From NCBI GenBank assembly GCA_022316685.1, contig JAKJHU010001573.1, positions 1-64,000 on the forward strand: a DNA stretch of 64,000 bases, in the 5' to 3' direction. Positions 1 through 11,569 of the stretch are shown here, in pieces. The notes under the pieces were generated by a model that searched no databases, was not told the DNA's origin, and saw only the letters and a list, made by a program, of their open reading frames with translations. Positions within the stretch are counted from its first letter, which is position 1. Each line of letters opens with the position of its first letter. The stretch is from Progne subis subis (taxonomy: Eukaryota; Chordata; Aves; Passeriformes; Hirundinidae). Both the position numbers and the translations under genes were made by a program.

Positions 1-385
1 ATATCCAATATGCAATATCCAATATCCATATCCAATATGCAATATCCAATATCCAATATGCAATATCCCAATATCCAATATCCAACTCCAATATCCAACA
101 TCCAACATCCAATATCCAATATCCAATATCCAATATCCAATATGCAATATCCAATATCCAATATGCAATATCCAATATCCAATATCCAACATCCAATATC
201 CAACATCCAACATCCAATATCCAATATCCAATATGCAATATGCAATATGCAATATGCAATATCCAATATCCAATATCCAACATCCAACATCCAATATCCA
301 ACATCCAATATCCAGAATCCAATATCCAATATCCAATATCCAATATCCAATATCCAATATCCAATATATCCAACATCCAACATCC
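1..385. repeat. 7-bp tandem array (ATATCCA-type), open at left edge
   Basis: Near-perfect tandem heptamers of the ATATCCA type, with ATATGCA and ACATCCA variants, run from the first base to about 385. About 55 units are visible and the array probably continues beyond the window. The heptamer is open in several frames, so the ORFs across it are artefacts. Low-GC array at the start of an otherwise GC-rich region. Confidence 0.95.
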
Positions 386-860
386 GTGGGGAAGGGGAAG
401 GCAGAGCAAACACTGACCCCGTTCCCAAGCGCCGTCTCCACAGGATTTTCAATCCCTCCAGCCCAAACCTCTCCTCGTGCTTCCCGTGGATGTACTGGGT
501 TAGAAAAATTCCCTTTTGCGGTGCTCAGGACAGCAATAAATCCTGGATTGGGAGATGCCCCAAATCCAGGGAGGAGCAGCCACAGTCAGGACAAAAAGAG
601 GAAAATTGCTGCTAATTGCTAACCCTGGTATTAATTATTTTCAGATTATTAATACCAGTTATATATTTATATCGTTAACACGTTATTTCTATTAAATGTT
701 ATTTATCCTGGAGAAGTCACGACAAAAGGTTTATTCCCTTTTCGGATGTGCTGCCTTCTCATCACAGCGGGAAGAACCAGAACCGGTTCCTGGAGAAGCT
801 GCGGCTGCTCCAACCCCTGGAAGTGTCCAAGGCCAGGCTGGAGCACCCCAGGGTGCTGGG
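386..860. other. Unique sequence with an AT-rich hairpin; no gene seen
   Basis: No coding evidence. An AT-rich patch at 600-710 contains a perfect 11-bp inverted repeat: CTGGTATTAAT at 625-635 and its reverse complement at 648-658, with a 12-base loop. The rest is ordinary GC-rich sequence. Confidence 0.6.
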
Positions 861-1575
861 ATTGGATGGGATTTAATGGGTTTGGATGGGATTGGATGGG
901 ACTGGATAGGATTGGATGGGATCGGATGGGATCGGATGGGTTTGGATGGGATTGGATGGGATTGGATGGGTTTGGATGGGATTGGATGGGATCAGATGGG
1001 TTTGGATGGGATTGGATGGGTTTGGATGGGATTGGATGGGATTGGATGGGATCAGATGGGTTTGGATGGGATTGGATGGGATTGGATGGGATCGGATGGG
1101 ATCGGATGGAATTGGATGGGATCGGATGGAATTGGATGGGATTGCATGGGATGGGATGGAACTGGATAGGATTGGATGGGATGGGATAGATTTGGATGGG
1201 GTTGGATGGGGTTGGATGGGGTTGGATGGGGTTGGATGGGGTTGGATGAGATGGGATGGAAGTGGATAGGATTGAATGGGATTGAATGGATCTGGATAGA
1301 ATTGGATGGGATTGGATGGGATTGGATGGGATCAGATGGGATCAGATGGGATTGGATGGGATTGGATGGGTTTGGATGGGATTGGATGGGTTTGGATGGG
1401 ATTGGATAGAATTGGATGGGTTTGGATGGGATTGGATGGGATTGGATGGGTTTGGATAGAATTGGATGGGATTGGATGGGATTGGATGGGATTGGATGGG
1501 ATTGGATAGAATTGGATGGGATTGGATGGGTTTGGATAGAATTGGATGGGGTTGGACTGGGTGGACTTGGATGAG
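861..1575. repeat. 10-bp minisatellite (GGGATTGGAT-type)
   Basis: About 70 tandem decamers. Variants differ mainly in the first three bases (ATT, ATC, TTT, GTT, ATCA). The strand shown is G-rich with GGG every 10 bases. Long ORFs on both strands follow from the repeat and are not genes. Confidence 0.95.
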
Positions 1576-1940
1576 CTTTGAGCCCCTTCCAGCCGAACCC
1601 CTTCCATGGCTCTGCTCTGGATTTCCCGGGAATCGGCAGCAGAGCCCCATCCCTGCTCTCAGGCCCCTCGGAGGAGGCTGCTGTTATTTCAGGAACAGCT
1701 GATGGAGTTTTATTAAGATTTTATTCCCGTTCCCTTAGTAACTCAAAAGACACGAGCGAGGAAATTGCTTAATAGGGACGAGAGCTTGCGAAGGAACAGG
1801 ATCACTGTCAACAATTCCGGGAGGCTGTGCCCAGGTTTTTCTGGGAATGAGGCACGAATTAAATGTTAATTTGGGAACGGCAGATACCTAATGAGACATT
1901 TATTTAGAACAAAGGATGGAGTCAGCACAGAACCAGGCAG
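1576..1940. other. Unique intergenic sequence; nothing recognised
   Basis: Mixed-composition sequence with no gene, RNA or repeat that I can support. Confidence 0.5.
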
Positions 1941-2063
1941 GATCCTGGTGGGATGGAGGGCGGGATCCAGGTGGGATGGAGGACAGGATCCAGGTGGGAC
2001 GGAGGGCAGGATCCAGGTGGGATGGAGGGCGGGATCCAGGTGGGATGGAGGGCAGGATCCAGG
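1941..2063. repeat. 23-bp minisatellite, about five to six copies
   Basis: Repeats of a 23-bp unit beginning GATCCAGGTGGGATGGAGG, with substitutions among copies. It directly adjoins a CR1-like fragment. Confidence 0.85.
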
Positions 2064-2275
2064 TTTGGGGTGGAAGGACCTTAAAGCCCATCCAGAGTCA
2101 ATCCCGACACCTTCCTCTGTCCCAGGCTGCTCCAAGCCGGTCTTGGGCACCTCCAGGGATGGAGCAACCACAGCTGCTCTGGGAATCCCATCCCAGCCCC
2201 TCCTCACCCTCATCCTAAAGAATTCCTCCCTCCTTTCCACCCTGAATCTCCCCTTTTTCCCCTAAATCCATTACC
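2064..2275 (-). mobile_element. CR1-like LINE 3' fragment
   Basis: Reads as the complement of an avian CR1 3' region: a 'ggaaggaccttaaagcccatcc' type block, then 'aggctgctccaagcc', 'cctccagggatgga' and 'cacagctgctctggg'. This order recurs in many other places in the window. Fragment only, without a reverse-transcriptase ORF. Confidence 0.75.
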
Positions 2276-3954
2276 CCACCCTTGTCTTGCTCTTAAGGGA
2301 AGCGCTGGAAAATCTCCCCGGAGTGTTTTTTTTCCCCGTGATTTTTGGTGCCTGAAGTCCTCAAAGGTGGGGAAAAATTCCAACTGCAGGGCCCAGGGGA
2401 TCCCTCCCTCCTTCCCTTCACCTCCACAGCAGCGGGTCCTGGTGATCCAGCTGTGTCCCAGCTGTGTCCCAGCTGTGTCCAGCAGCTCCGTGCCCCTCTG
2501 GACACCCCGCTGCTCCCCCCGGAGCTCCTGGAATCTCTGCATTGCCTTTTTCAGTCAATGCTGCTGCTGCTGCTGCTGCTGGGACGGGCTCTGGCTGCCT
2601 CTGGAGCCCATCCAGGGAATCCTGAGCTTCCAAAGGGATCAAACCCCGGAGCCTGGGGGTTTGTGCCCCGATCAGAGCAGGCTGTGAAGCTCCTGGAGAG
2701 CACGGGGCTGTTCCCACTGCTTATGGCTGGGACAATCCCGGTTTTCCTCTCTCCCAAAGCTGTTATCCCTGGAAATCTGCTCCTGCCTATGCCCCCAGCT
2801 CGGGGCTGTCCTGGGGGCTTCTCCTCTGTCCTTTCCCTGCAGAGCCAGGCCCAGCAGGAATAAAATGTTCCTCATGTCGGGAATCAGATCCACTGGGATC
2901 CACTGGGATCCTCCTCGCCTTCCCAGCTTCCCTCTCATTCCCTGCCAGGCTCAGACCCTTCTTTCCCCTGGCATTCCCACACTGTCTGTGCCCAGGGGGT
3001 GCTGAGCCCCCCTCCACCTCCAGCCTGACAGTTCCCGAACCTCCAGCGGATCCATCCCACCCTGGAGAACCAGGACCAGGCGGTGCTGACCCTTCCCAAG
3101 GATCCAGTGGGATCCAGGATTTCCCCCCCGACCCTGAGGGTTGGACAAAGGGATCCAGGAGAGATCCTGCGCTGGGTCTGGACCGTGCCCTGTCAGGATT
3201 CCTTGGATGTCTGGTGTCCCCTCACATTCCAAACGCTGCTCCCGGGATCTCCCCCAGCTCAGGACAGCTCCAGCTCCGGGCAGATTCCTGCTGGCCCAGC
3301 CTGTGGATAATGGGAAGAGCTCCAGCTCCTCTCCAGAGCCATGGAGATGCCGTGGGTGGCCTCTCCCAGGCTGGAATCCTGCCTGGATCCAGCAGCCTGC
3401 TGGAGATGGAGCCTGGATCCAGGGAGATCCCAGCCCCTGGAAGTGTCCGGGATGTCCCGTCCCAGCCCAGCAGCGACAGATTTCCCCAAATCCCAGTCTC
3501 CGAGACCCCCAATCCCCGCAGGGACCCTTCTCCCAAATCCATCCAACCCTCAGGAACAGCTCTTCCCACGCCAAACCCTCTCCTGCCCTCTCCACTCAGC
3601 CCGGACATCGCCGCTGGAATTCTTTCCCGGCTCCCAGCCCTGGGCAGCGCGGGGCCGGGGGTCTCTGGCAGGGACCCCCCGCTCTCCGTGCGGGCTCTGC
3701 TCCCCGGTACCTGCGCGTCCCGGGATCGCGGCTCCATCCCCGGCCATCCCGGAGCGCCGCGGGAAGCGGCTGCCGCTCGCCGGAGCGGGTTCCTATGGCG
3801 ATGCCGAATCGATTAGAATAAAAGGTGGAGCGCAGCAATTGGAGCCGGGAGAAGTTTCCTGAGGCGCCTGCCTGGGAAAGCCAGACCGTGGGAGTGCGCG
3901 GGGCTGGGGGCTGAGCTGAGCCCCCCGCAAAAAAAAACAAAAACAAAAAAAAAC
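2276..3954. other. GC-rich unique sequence with a CpG-rich patch; no gene supported
   Basis: Contains a short (CTG)n run near 2,558-2,582 and a CpG-rich patch at about 3,590-3,900. The patch holds a TATA-like AATAAAAGG at 3,817 and a possible minus-strand donor (GCAG followed by GTACC) near 3,712. These resemble promoter or first-exon features, but no conserved protein or downstream exon could be tied to them. Confidence 0.45.
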
Positions 3955-4275
3955 CCTCCAAAAAAACCCCCTCTGATCAGGAGCTCCTGAACCCCAAAAT
4001 CCTCCCCTCTGATCCCTGGGGGCTCCTGCATCCAAAAAAATAATCCCTGGGAAGCTTCTGCACCCCAAAATCCTCCTCTCTGATCCCTGGGAGTTCCTGC
4101 ATCCAAAAAATCTTCCCTGCCAATCCCAGGGGAGCTCCTGCACCCCAAAAACCTTCCCTCTGATCTCTGGGGAGCTCCTGCATCCAAAAAAATCTTCCCT
4201 GCTAAATCCCTGTGGAGCTCCTGAACCCCAAAAATCCTCCCCTCTGATTCCTGGGGAGCTCCTGCCCCCCTGTCC
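3955..4275. repeat. Imperfect tandem repeat (about 50-60 bp unit)
   Basis: Five to six diverged copies of a unit containing 'gatccctggggagctcctg' followed by 'caccccaaaatcctcccctct'. Copies alternate between a 'ccaaaaaaatc' and a 'ccccaaaaatcc' form. Confidence 0.8.
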
Positions 4276-4773
4276 CCCCAAGATCCAGGACTGTTCCCGC
4301 CGTGTCCGTGTCTGTCCAGCCCCCCCCTGCTCGTGGCACCGGCCCCGGCCCCAGGGACACGCCGGGGTCACACCCGGACACCTCCCACCCCAGGATCCGC
4401 AGGGATGCAGCATTTTGGGATGCAAAGTGCTGCACCTGCCGCAGCCCTTTCCTCCAGGGAAAATTCCAGCTCGGCTCAGGTGGAGTTGGGGTTTCTGGGA
4501 GGTGCCCACAGGGAGTTTTCCACGCTCCAGCAGTGCTGGGAACGCTCGGTGCCCGGGGCACGGGGCAGCCTCAGCAGGGGCAAATTAAAATTGCTTTGCT
4601 CGTCCTGGGGCTGGGAGGGTATGGATGAACAATTCCAGAAGGTCTCCTTCCCACCTGCTCCTGGAAGAGCCACGGGAGCCTGCTGTGGCTGTCCTGGCAG
4701 TTCCCACAGCTCCTCTGGAGAAATCCATCCCCAAATCCCAAATGTGGCCAGGGGTCCCTCCATGCCTGCCTCT

Positions 4774-5162
4774 CCATCCATCCAGCCTTCCATCCATCCA
4801 TCGTCCATGGATCCATCATCCATGGATCCATCCATCGTCCATGGATCCATCCATCCATCCATCCATGGATCCATCATCTATCATCCATGGATCCATCCAT
4901 TGTCCCTCTGTCCATCCATCCATCTGTCCATCATCCATGGATCCATCATCCATGGATCCATCCACCCATCCATTGTCCCTCTGTCCATCCATCCATCCAT
5001 TGTCCCTCTGTCCATCCATCCATCCATTGTCCCTCTGTCCATCCATCATCCATCCATCATCCATGGATCCATCATCCATCATCCATGGATCCATCCATCC
5101 ATCCATTGTCCCTCTGTCCATCCATCCATCCATCCATCATCCATGCATCCACCCCTCCGCCC
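4774..5162. repeat. CCAT/ATCCATGG tandem array
   Basis: Tetranucleotide ATCC runs are interspersed with ATCCATGGATCC and TTGTCCCTCTGTCC blocks. These form a higher-order pattern that repeats several times. ORFs rich in H, P, S and I on one strand, and in M, D, G and W on the other, derive from it. Confidence 0.95.
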
Positions 5163-5184
5163 ATCCCGGATCCCTGCCCGTGTC

Positions 5185-5300
5185 CCAGGCCAGGCTGGAC
5201 AGGGTTTGGAGCACCCTGGGACAGTGGGAGTGTCCATGGGGTGGGACTGGATGGGGTTTAGGGTCCCTTCCAACCCAAGCCATCCTGGGATTCTTTGCTT
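5185..5300 (+). mobile_element. CR1-like LINE 3' fragment
   Basis: Contains the forward CR1 order: 'ggtttggagcaccctggg', then 'gggactggatggggtttagg' and 'gtcccttccaacccaagcc', ending near 'catcctgggattc'. Opposite orientation to the copy at 2,064. Confidence 0.7.
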
Positions 5301-7771
5301 CAATTCAAGTCTAATCTCAAAAATTTTGTCTCAAAATTCCTCCGCCTCTCCCGAAGCCTGGTAAATTCCCAGTTGCCTGTGGAACTTCCCACTCTGCCCT
5401 CTCTCCTTGGAAGGCTTTCAGAGCTGGAGGAGATCCTTGTGCTGAGGAGATTTTCCTCTTCCAACACAGAGATCTGGATGGTCCTCCGGGGAACGCGGGA
5501 CAGAGATGCCCCGAGGCGCAGGAACGCTCTGGCGCTCAGGAATATCAATCCCAGCCGTGTCCCAGAGCTGGGATTTGGAGCTGCAGCTGCAGGGGTTTGG
5601 GGGCTGCTGAAGGAATTCCAGGTGGAGGCAGGAAGGGAGCTGGTTCCTCCTGGAATGAGGTTCAGGCTTTGCTCTGTCCCCCCGCTCAGCCCTGCGCTCC
5701 GGGGAGAGGAAGCTCCGAGCGTTCCTCAGAACTCCCTTCCCTGTGAAACGCCAGACATCTCCGGCAGGATCCGAGCTCTTTGTTAGTGCTGACAAAGGGA
5801 TCTGCTCCGGGTACAGCCCTGTGGCACCGAGTGACTGTTCCTGCTTGGAGGACAATCCCACACTTGGCTGCTCCGGCTCCAGCCAAAAAAACACTGCCCT
5901 TGGCTCGGGGGTGGGAGGGGGGGGAACCATTTGTGATCCAGCCGTGGAAGGTTGGATTTAACCGCCAATGGAAGTGAAAGAAAATCGCCTTGGATTTACT
6001 GGGAGCCTGGGCGGCTGCAGGAGGAGAAATTCCTGCATGGGAAGGGTGGGCAGGCCTTGGAACAGGCTGGATTCCCTCTCCTGGAGGGGTTGGAAGCCGT
6101 GGGGATGTGGCACCTGGGGTGCAGGGGCAGCCTTGGCAGTGCTGGGAACGGTTGGACTCCAGCCCTCATAATTCCATGATTGTTCTGGATGACACCAGAA
6201 CGGCTGGAGGGGCAGGACCAGCTCCCAGGCCCTTTCCTGGGCAGCACTGAGGGGGCCCCGAGGCCTCGTTCCCAACATTCCCCCGTTGGTGACATTCCCG
6301 ACATTTCCCCCGTGAGGGAAGGGAGTGTCCTGTCCTGTCCTGTCCTGTCCTGTCCTTCCTTTCCAGGCTCCCCTGCTCAAGCAGAGAATTCCAGCTCGCT
6401 GCCCCTTCCCGAGCCAAGCCCAGCCCTGCCGAGCTCTCCCGGACAGGTGAGGGATGTTTCACACCTGAGCTGCTCCCTGACTCCTGCAGGGGCCAGCAGC
6501 TCTCCCTGCGCACAATCCCGGCCCTTTGGATGCTCCAAAGAGGAAAAGAGGAAAAGGGAAGAGGTCCTGGAGCAGGAATTTCCAGGGTCAGGCAAACGCA
6601 GGGAGGAGGAAACCCAAATTCCCAGGGAGCCCTGAGGTTTCCCCGGACAGGAACCGGGAGCTGTGGATGATGGACTTCCCGACCAAATCCCTCCGGTTTT
6701 CCGTCCCAACCAGCCCTTCCTGGTCGAGCCAGAGAGGTTTGTGACGCCAAACCGGGGGAGTGACGGGGGTCAGTGCCCCCTGGCTGGGCAGGGGACAGCG
6801 AGCCCTGGGGACACGGCGACACCAGCAGCACCCCCAGGAGAGGCTTCGGCAGCTCCAGAGCCACAGACATCCCCTGATCCCTCTTTCCTTGCCCACAGGA
6901 AGCTCCCAGTCCCCGTCCCCTCCTCCTGCTCTGGTCCTGTCACCCCCAGCCCCGCTCCAGATCCCAGGCAGGAGCATCCCAGGCTCCCAACGCGGATTTT
7001 GATGCCAGCCCGTGTGACCCAGAGGCCCCGGGACACAAATTGTGCTGCCAGTTCCAGTGGGACGCATTAATCTGCTCCGTAACTCCAGCAGAGACTCTCT
7101 GGATAACGAGGAGCGTCCCACGGGCCGGCTCTTCCTGAAAGGATTTGTCACCGTCCATAAATTGCTGGGAGATTTATTCCTGCCAGCCCTAAAACTGCGC
7201 ACAAAGTAATGGGATTTCTCCAAAGCCTTTAACGGGCTGTTCCCCTTGATTTAAAGGCCGTTGAAGTGTCTTTATTTTCGTAGCACATTATTAATTCACA
7301 TTCTGGCTCCGAGACGCCTCCAGAGCCGGCGATTTGGGAATGAGAGCAGGAAAGGGCAGCTGGAAGGGCTTAGGCAGCGAAAAAGCGGCTCAGGGTAGTT
7401 CCAGGCTGGGAATGAGCAGAGGTTATCCGTGCCTGGAGCTCTTCAGGGAACAGCCACGCTCAGCTCCAGAGCTCCCAGGGCTCTGCACGCAAATACGGGA
7501 ATTATTCCCTGTGCCCAACTCTTGGAATTGCAATCCCAGCTCCAAGGCTGGGGCAGCACTCCTCGAGACTCTGGAAAATTCAGCTCCAGCCCCTCGGGAG
7601 GGTTTCCAGCTTTCCCAAGTCCCTGGCCCTGCAGTTTCAGGGATGTTTCCATGGGGGATCTGATCCCCAGCGGGAGGAAGTTCAGGATTTCCTTGGTGCC
7701 ACAAATCCTGGGGACACCTCAAACCCCCGGCTCAGGATCCATCCCAGGGATCCAAACCTGGCCAGGGATCA
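5301..7771. other. Intergenic sequence with small repeats and an AT-rich island
   Basis: No gene supported. It holds a forward CR1-like scrap at about 6,050-6,190, a CCTGT pentamer array at 6,326-6,356, a CTCF-like core (complement CCAGGGGGCACTG) at about 6,771-6,784, and a less GC-rich island at 7,060-7,330. The island contains TTATTAATTCACATT and CTTTATTTTCG and may be a conserved regulatory element. Confidence 0.5.
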
Positions 7772-8075
7772 GCCCAGTGCTGTTCCCAGTTTATCCCAGT
7801 GCTGTTCCCAGTTTATCCCAGTGCCGGTTCCCAGTTCATCCCAGTGCCAGTTCCCAGTTTATCCCAGTGCTGTTCCCAGTTTATCCCGGTGCCGTTCCCA
7901 GTTTATCCCAGCCCCGTTCCCAGTTTATCCCGGTGCCGTTCCCAGCCCATCCCAGCCCCGTTCCCAGCCCAGCCCAGTTCCCAGTTTATCCCAGTGCTGT
8001 TCCCAGTTTATCCCGGTGCCGTTCCCAGCCCATCCCAGCCCCGTTCCCATCCCAGCCCCGTTCCCAGCCCCGGGC
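7772..8075. repeat. Minisatellite, about 20-22 bp (TTCCCAGTTTATCCCAGTGC-type)
   Basis: About 14 copies of a C-rich unit alternating 'ttcccagtttatcccagtgc' with 'ttcccagcccatcccagccc'. It sits at the edge of a GC-rich block. ORFs across it are artefacts. Confidence 0.9.
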
Positions 8076-8474
8076 TCCGGGCTCGGTGGCCGGCTCAGGT
8101 TGCCATGGCACCGGGCTGTCCCCGCCCGCTGCCACATTCCCCGCACGGTTCCATCTCCCGCCTGGGCTCGGGCTGCCGTCGCTGCCCCTTCCCGCCCCGG
8201 AGGGAATTTTCTCCTCCTGGAATCCCCGATTTACGGTCTCCGCTCCAATCCCCCGGGGTTTTTCTGGGAATCCGTTCCCGGATCGGGGAGCTGCCCCGTG
8301 TAAAGGCTCCGGCCCCGCGGCCTCTCCCGGGCTCGGAGGGAATCGCTTCCAGAGCCGTGGAATGGTTTGGGATGGAAGGACCATGGGCAGGGACAGCTCC
8401 CACTGCCCCCAGCCCCATCCACGCCCCGGCCTCGGCCGCTTCCAGGGCTGGGCGCCTCCTTTCCATGGAAAAAA

Positions 8475-8620
8475 ATTCCCAATATCCAATTTAAACCTCT
8501 CCTGGCGCCGCTCCAGGCCGTTCCCTCTCTCCCTGTTATTCGCTGGGAGCAGATCCTGATTTCCCCCTGGCTCCTCCCGCCAGGAATTCCGGAATATTTA
8601 TAAACACAGCCACGTTCCTT
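8475..8620 (-). mobile_element. CR1-like LINE fragment
   Basis: Contains 'cccaatatccaatttaaacc', then 'gccgttccctctctccc' and 'gggagcagatcctgatttcc'. These match the interior of the CR1 3' region in the reverse orientation, and the same order appears at 21,105. Confidence 0.6.
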
Positions 8621-8739
8621 CATCCAAACTCCCAAATCCGGCCTCCAAAGCCCCTGGAAATTCCAAACTCCCCCGAGAGCCGCACATCCAAGGTCGTGTG
8701 CGCTGGGAGAGCCGGGCAATGGGAACAGGCTTCTCCAAG

Positions 8740-9130
8740 GGCTGTGCCGCCTCATTTCGCGTTCATTTGCATTTTTTCCCCAGTTTTTTTGCGAGCCGTT
8801 AAAGCAGGACGGGGCAGCACGAGGCTCCCCTCAGCACAAATCCAGGGATAAGTTTACGGGAATTCAGGCTGGGAAGCGGGGAGGGCGCTTCTGCAAACAG
8901 CCCCAGAAATGCTGAGTAATTCCTGGAGCACGGGAAGCAATCATTACTTTTAATTACCAATTAAATGACTCGGTAATTTCTCGCATTCAAGCGGCGATGG
9001 GACCGCAAACAATGCCAGGCAAATCGGGTCTTTAGCATTTAATTACCGGGCTCTGCCGTGAATTATTGAGCAAAGACTCGGCTCCGGAGAACTCCGGCGC
9101 TACAATTAATTAAAGGATTTTTAATCGTCG
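8740..9130. promoter_or_regulatory. AT-rich island with clustered homeodomain/POU-like motifs (candidate CNE)
   Basis: Unique, non-repetitive, AT-rich sequence in a GC-rich surround. It contains an octamer-like ATTTGCAT at about 8,764, several TAATTA/ATTA cores between 8,940 and 9,045, and TTAATTAAAGG near 9,107. This composition is typical of conserved non-coding developmental enhancers. Function is inferred from motif density only. Confidence 0.45.
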
Positions 9131-9269
9131 CTGTTTGGAGCCGCCCTCCAACGCGCAACAAGGCCCAGAGCAGCGGCCGAGGCTTTGCGTGGATCACGGA
9201 GCTGAATTCCCCCAAAATAATCCGGGCTGGGAACACGCGGGAGCGGGATCGTCAATCCCAGCTCTGCTC

Positions 9270-9545
9270 CTGTCACGGAATTCCAGAATGGATTGGGCTG
9301 GAGGGGCCTTAAATCCCCCTCGGTGTCCCTACACCTCTCACCATCCCGGGCTGCTCCGAACCCCGGTGTCCAACCCGGCCTTGGACATTCCAGGGATCCA
9401 GGGGCTTCTCTGGGATTTCCATCCCAGCTCCTCACCTCCACCACAGGCAACTCCCTCCCCATCTCCCATCCATCGCTGCCCATTCCCCGTGTCCTGTCCC
9501 TCCTTCCCTCGTCCCAAATCCCTCCCAGCTCATCTCCGGCCCCAA
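9270..9545 (-). mobile_element. CR1-like LINE 3' fragment
   Basis: Clear reverse-orientation CR1 block: 'tcacggaattccagaatgg', 'ttgggctggaggggccttaa', 'cgggctgctccgaacccc', 'ccttggacattccaggga', 'cccatctcccatccatc'. It is the longest of the fragments in the left half. Confidence 0.8.
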
Positions 9546-9819
9546 TCCCATTCACTCCCAATTAACGCGGCTCCTGTCCCGGGATTCCCGGCTCCTGGGG
9601 ACGGTGGATGTCCTCGGGAGGGCTCGGTGACCGGAGCCGGCCCGTGCTGCCCGAGCCCCGCTGCTCCCAGCCCCTGCTGCTCCTCCTGGGCTCTGCAGAA
9701 GGACAAACCCCGTGCAGGGAATCGGGATAAACTCTGCCAAAGGTTTCCTGCTCCCGTTCCCGTCTGGGCTCAGGGACAAGGGGGAATCGCGCAGGAAGAT
9801 CTTTTGCTATTGGGATCAT

Positions 9820-9915
9820 CCCCGGTTTGGGATGGTTCGGGTTGGAAGGGACATCAAAACCCATCCGACCCCACCCCTGGGCTCCTCGCGCTACCCCAGG
9901 GTGCTCCAAACCCCA
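9820..9915 (-). mobile_element. CR1-like LINE 3' fragment (short)
   Basis: 'gtttgggatggttcgggttg' followed by 'gaagggacatcaaaaccc' and 'agggtgctccaaacccc', the same order as other reverse-orientation CR1 copies here. Truncated. Confidence 0.65.
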
Positions 9916-10404
9916 TAAAAACCTGGATCGGGAAGGCAGCAAAGGCTGACCGGAGGGAACAGCCCCGAATCCATGTCTGGACTCTGGAGGGAACGATCCC
10001 ATCCATTCCCGGGGACAGCGATGCTCCAGCCCTGCCCCGAGGAGGAGGAGGGAGGAGCAGGCAGGGCTGGAGGCGCCCGGCCCAAGCTCTCCCTGCCCCG
10101 GGAATGCCGAATGCTCCCGGTCCCAGCATCCCCACAGGACCGGAAATCCAAGGGAAAATGGACTTTCCAAGGGCCGGCACTGATTGCTGTCGTCAGGGAA
10201 TCCCAGGGGAAACCAGAGCGAGCCCCCTGCCTCGGGAATCGTCTGGAATTCTTCAGCCCCTCCACCCGCCCAGCTCAGAGGAAAACGGGAGGAGGAGAGG
10301 GACGAGAGGAGGGAAAGCAAAACCTCGCTGGGTTTGGTCCACGCCCTTCCCAAAGCACGACGAGTGTCCCAGCCTCTCTCCCTGGGGAGCGTTTTAACCT
10401 GGAG

Positions 10405-11035
10405 AATGTCCCTGGATCCATCATTCCTTCCATCCCTGCATCCATCATTCCTTCCATCCCTGCATCCATCATTCCTTCCATCCCTGGATCCCTCATTCCT
10501 TCCATCCCTGCATCCATCATTCCTTCCATCCCTGGATCTCTCATTCCTTCCATCCCTGCGTCCATCATTCCTTCCATCCCTGGATCTCTCATTCCTTCCA
10601 TCCCTGCATCCATCATTCCTTCCATCCCTGGATCCCTGCTTCCCTGGATCCCTGCATCCATCATTCCTTCCATCCCTGGATCTCTCATTCCTTCCATCCC
10701 TGCATCCATCATTCCTTCCATCCCTGCATCCATCATTCCTTCCATCCCTGGATCCCTCATTCCTTCCATCCCTGCATCCATCATTCCTTCCATCCCTGGA
10801 TCTCTCATTCCTTCCATCCCTGCGTCCATCATTCCTTCCATCCCTGGATCTCTCATTCCTTCCATCCCTGCATCCATCATTCCTTCCATCCCTGGATCCC
10901 TGCTTCCCTGGATCCCTGCATCCATCATTCCTTCCATCCCTGGATCCCTCATTCCTTCCATCCCTGCATCCACCATTCCTTCCATCCCTGGATCCCTGCT
11001 TCCCTGGATCCCTGCATCCCTCATTCCTTCCCCCA
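10405..11035. repeat. 24-bp minisatellite with higher-order structure
   Basis: About 26 tandem 24-bp units containing 'atcattccttccatccctg', in two main forms (CATCC versus GATCTC/GATCCC starts). A CTTCCCTGG variant recurs at about 10,630, 10,908 and 10,998. Two blocks of roughly 280 bp carry the same order of variants, so segments have been duplicated. The unit length is a multiple of three, which produces 250-600-residue spurious ORFs on both strands. Confidence 0.95.
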
Positions 11036-11109
11036 TCCCTCCAGGCACAGCAGGACCGAGCAGGAGCCCCGAGGAGCTGAGGGAGCCCCAGCAGCACCCC
11101 CAGAGCAGA

Positions 11110-11114
11110 GCTGC

Positions 11115-11145
<31 letters not shown>

Positions 11146-11166
11146 CCGCCTCCTCCTCCTCCCCCG
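11110..11166. repeat. CCT/CTC triplet tract
   Basis: Pyrimidine-only trinucleotide tract (TCC)n with minor interruptions. On the complement it reads (GAG/GGA)n and encodes poly-Glu in a spurious ORF. Confidence 0.9.
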
Positions 11167-11569
11167 CAGTGCCAAAGCCTCTCCCGTCACCAGGATGAGC
11201 TGATAAAAATGCGGATCGATGGCAGGGCCGGGGCTCGGCTCCCGGAAATCGATGCCGTTCCCCTGCTGCGAACTCCCCGTGATTTTTTCCACCCTCGGGA
11301 GCTCGGGGCTGCGGGAACGGGGCGATCCCATTCCTGCTCCCCCCCACGGAGGGTCCTGAGCAAATCTGGCCCCGGCCGCAGCTCCCAGGATTTGGAGCAA
11401 AGGAGAGAGGGAGAGGATCTGGGAGGAGCTGCGGGGTCAGAGCTGAGCTCTGTGAGGTTCCCGGATCCACACCCTGCTCCAGGGGGGAGCTGGGGGAGGG
11501 CAGAGCTGTGGGATGGAGAGGGTTAGGGAAACCAGGAATGGCCACAGAGCCAGCAGGGTCCGGATCCCA

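Noticed and set aside
1..1575. CRISPR-like regular repeats
   Set aside because: Units are directly adjacent with no unique spacers, and the genome is a vertebrate.
9562..11400. 612-residue minus-strand ORF (and 517/298-residue plus-strand ORFs)
   Set aside because: Dominated by the 24-bp array plus CR1-like and poly-Glu tract sequence; repeat artefact.
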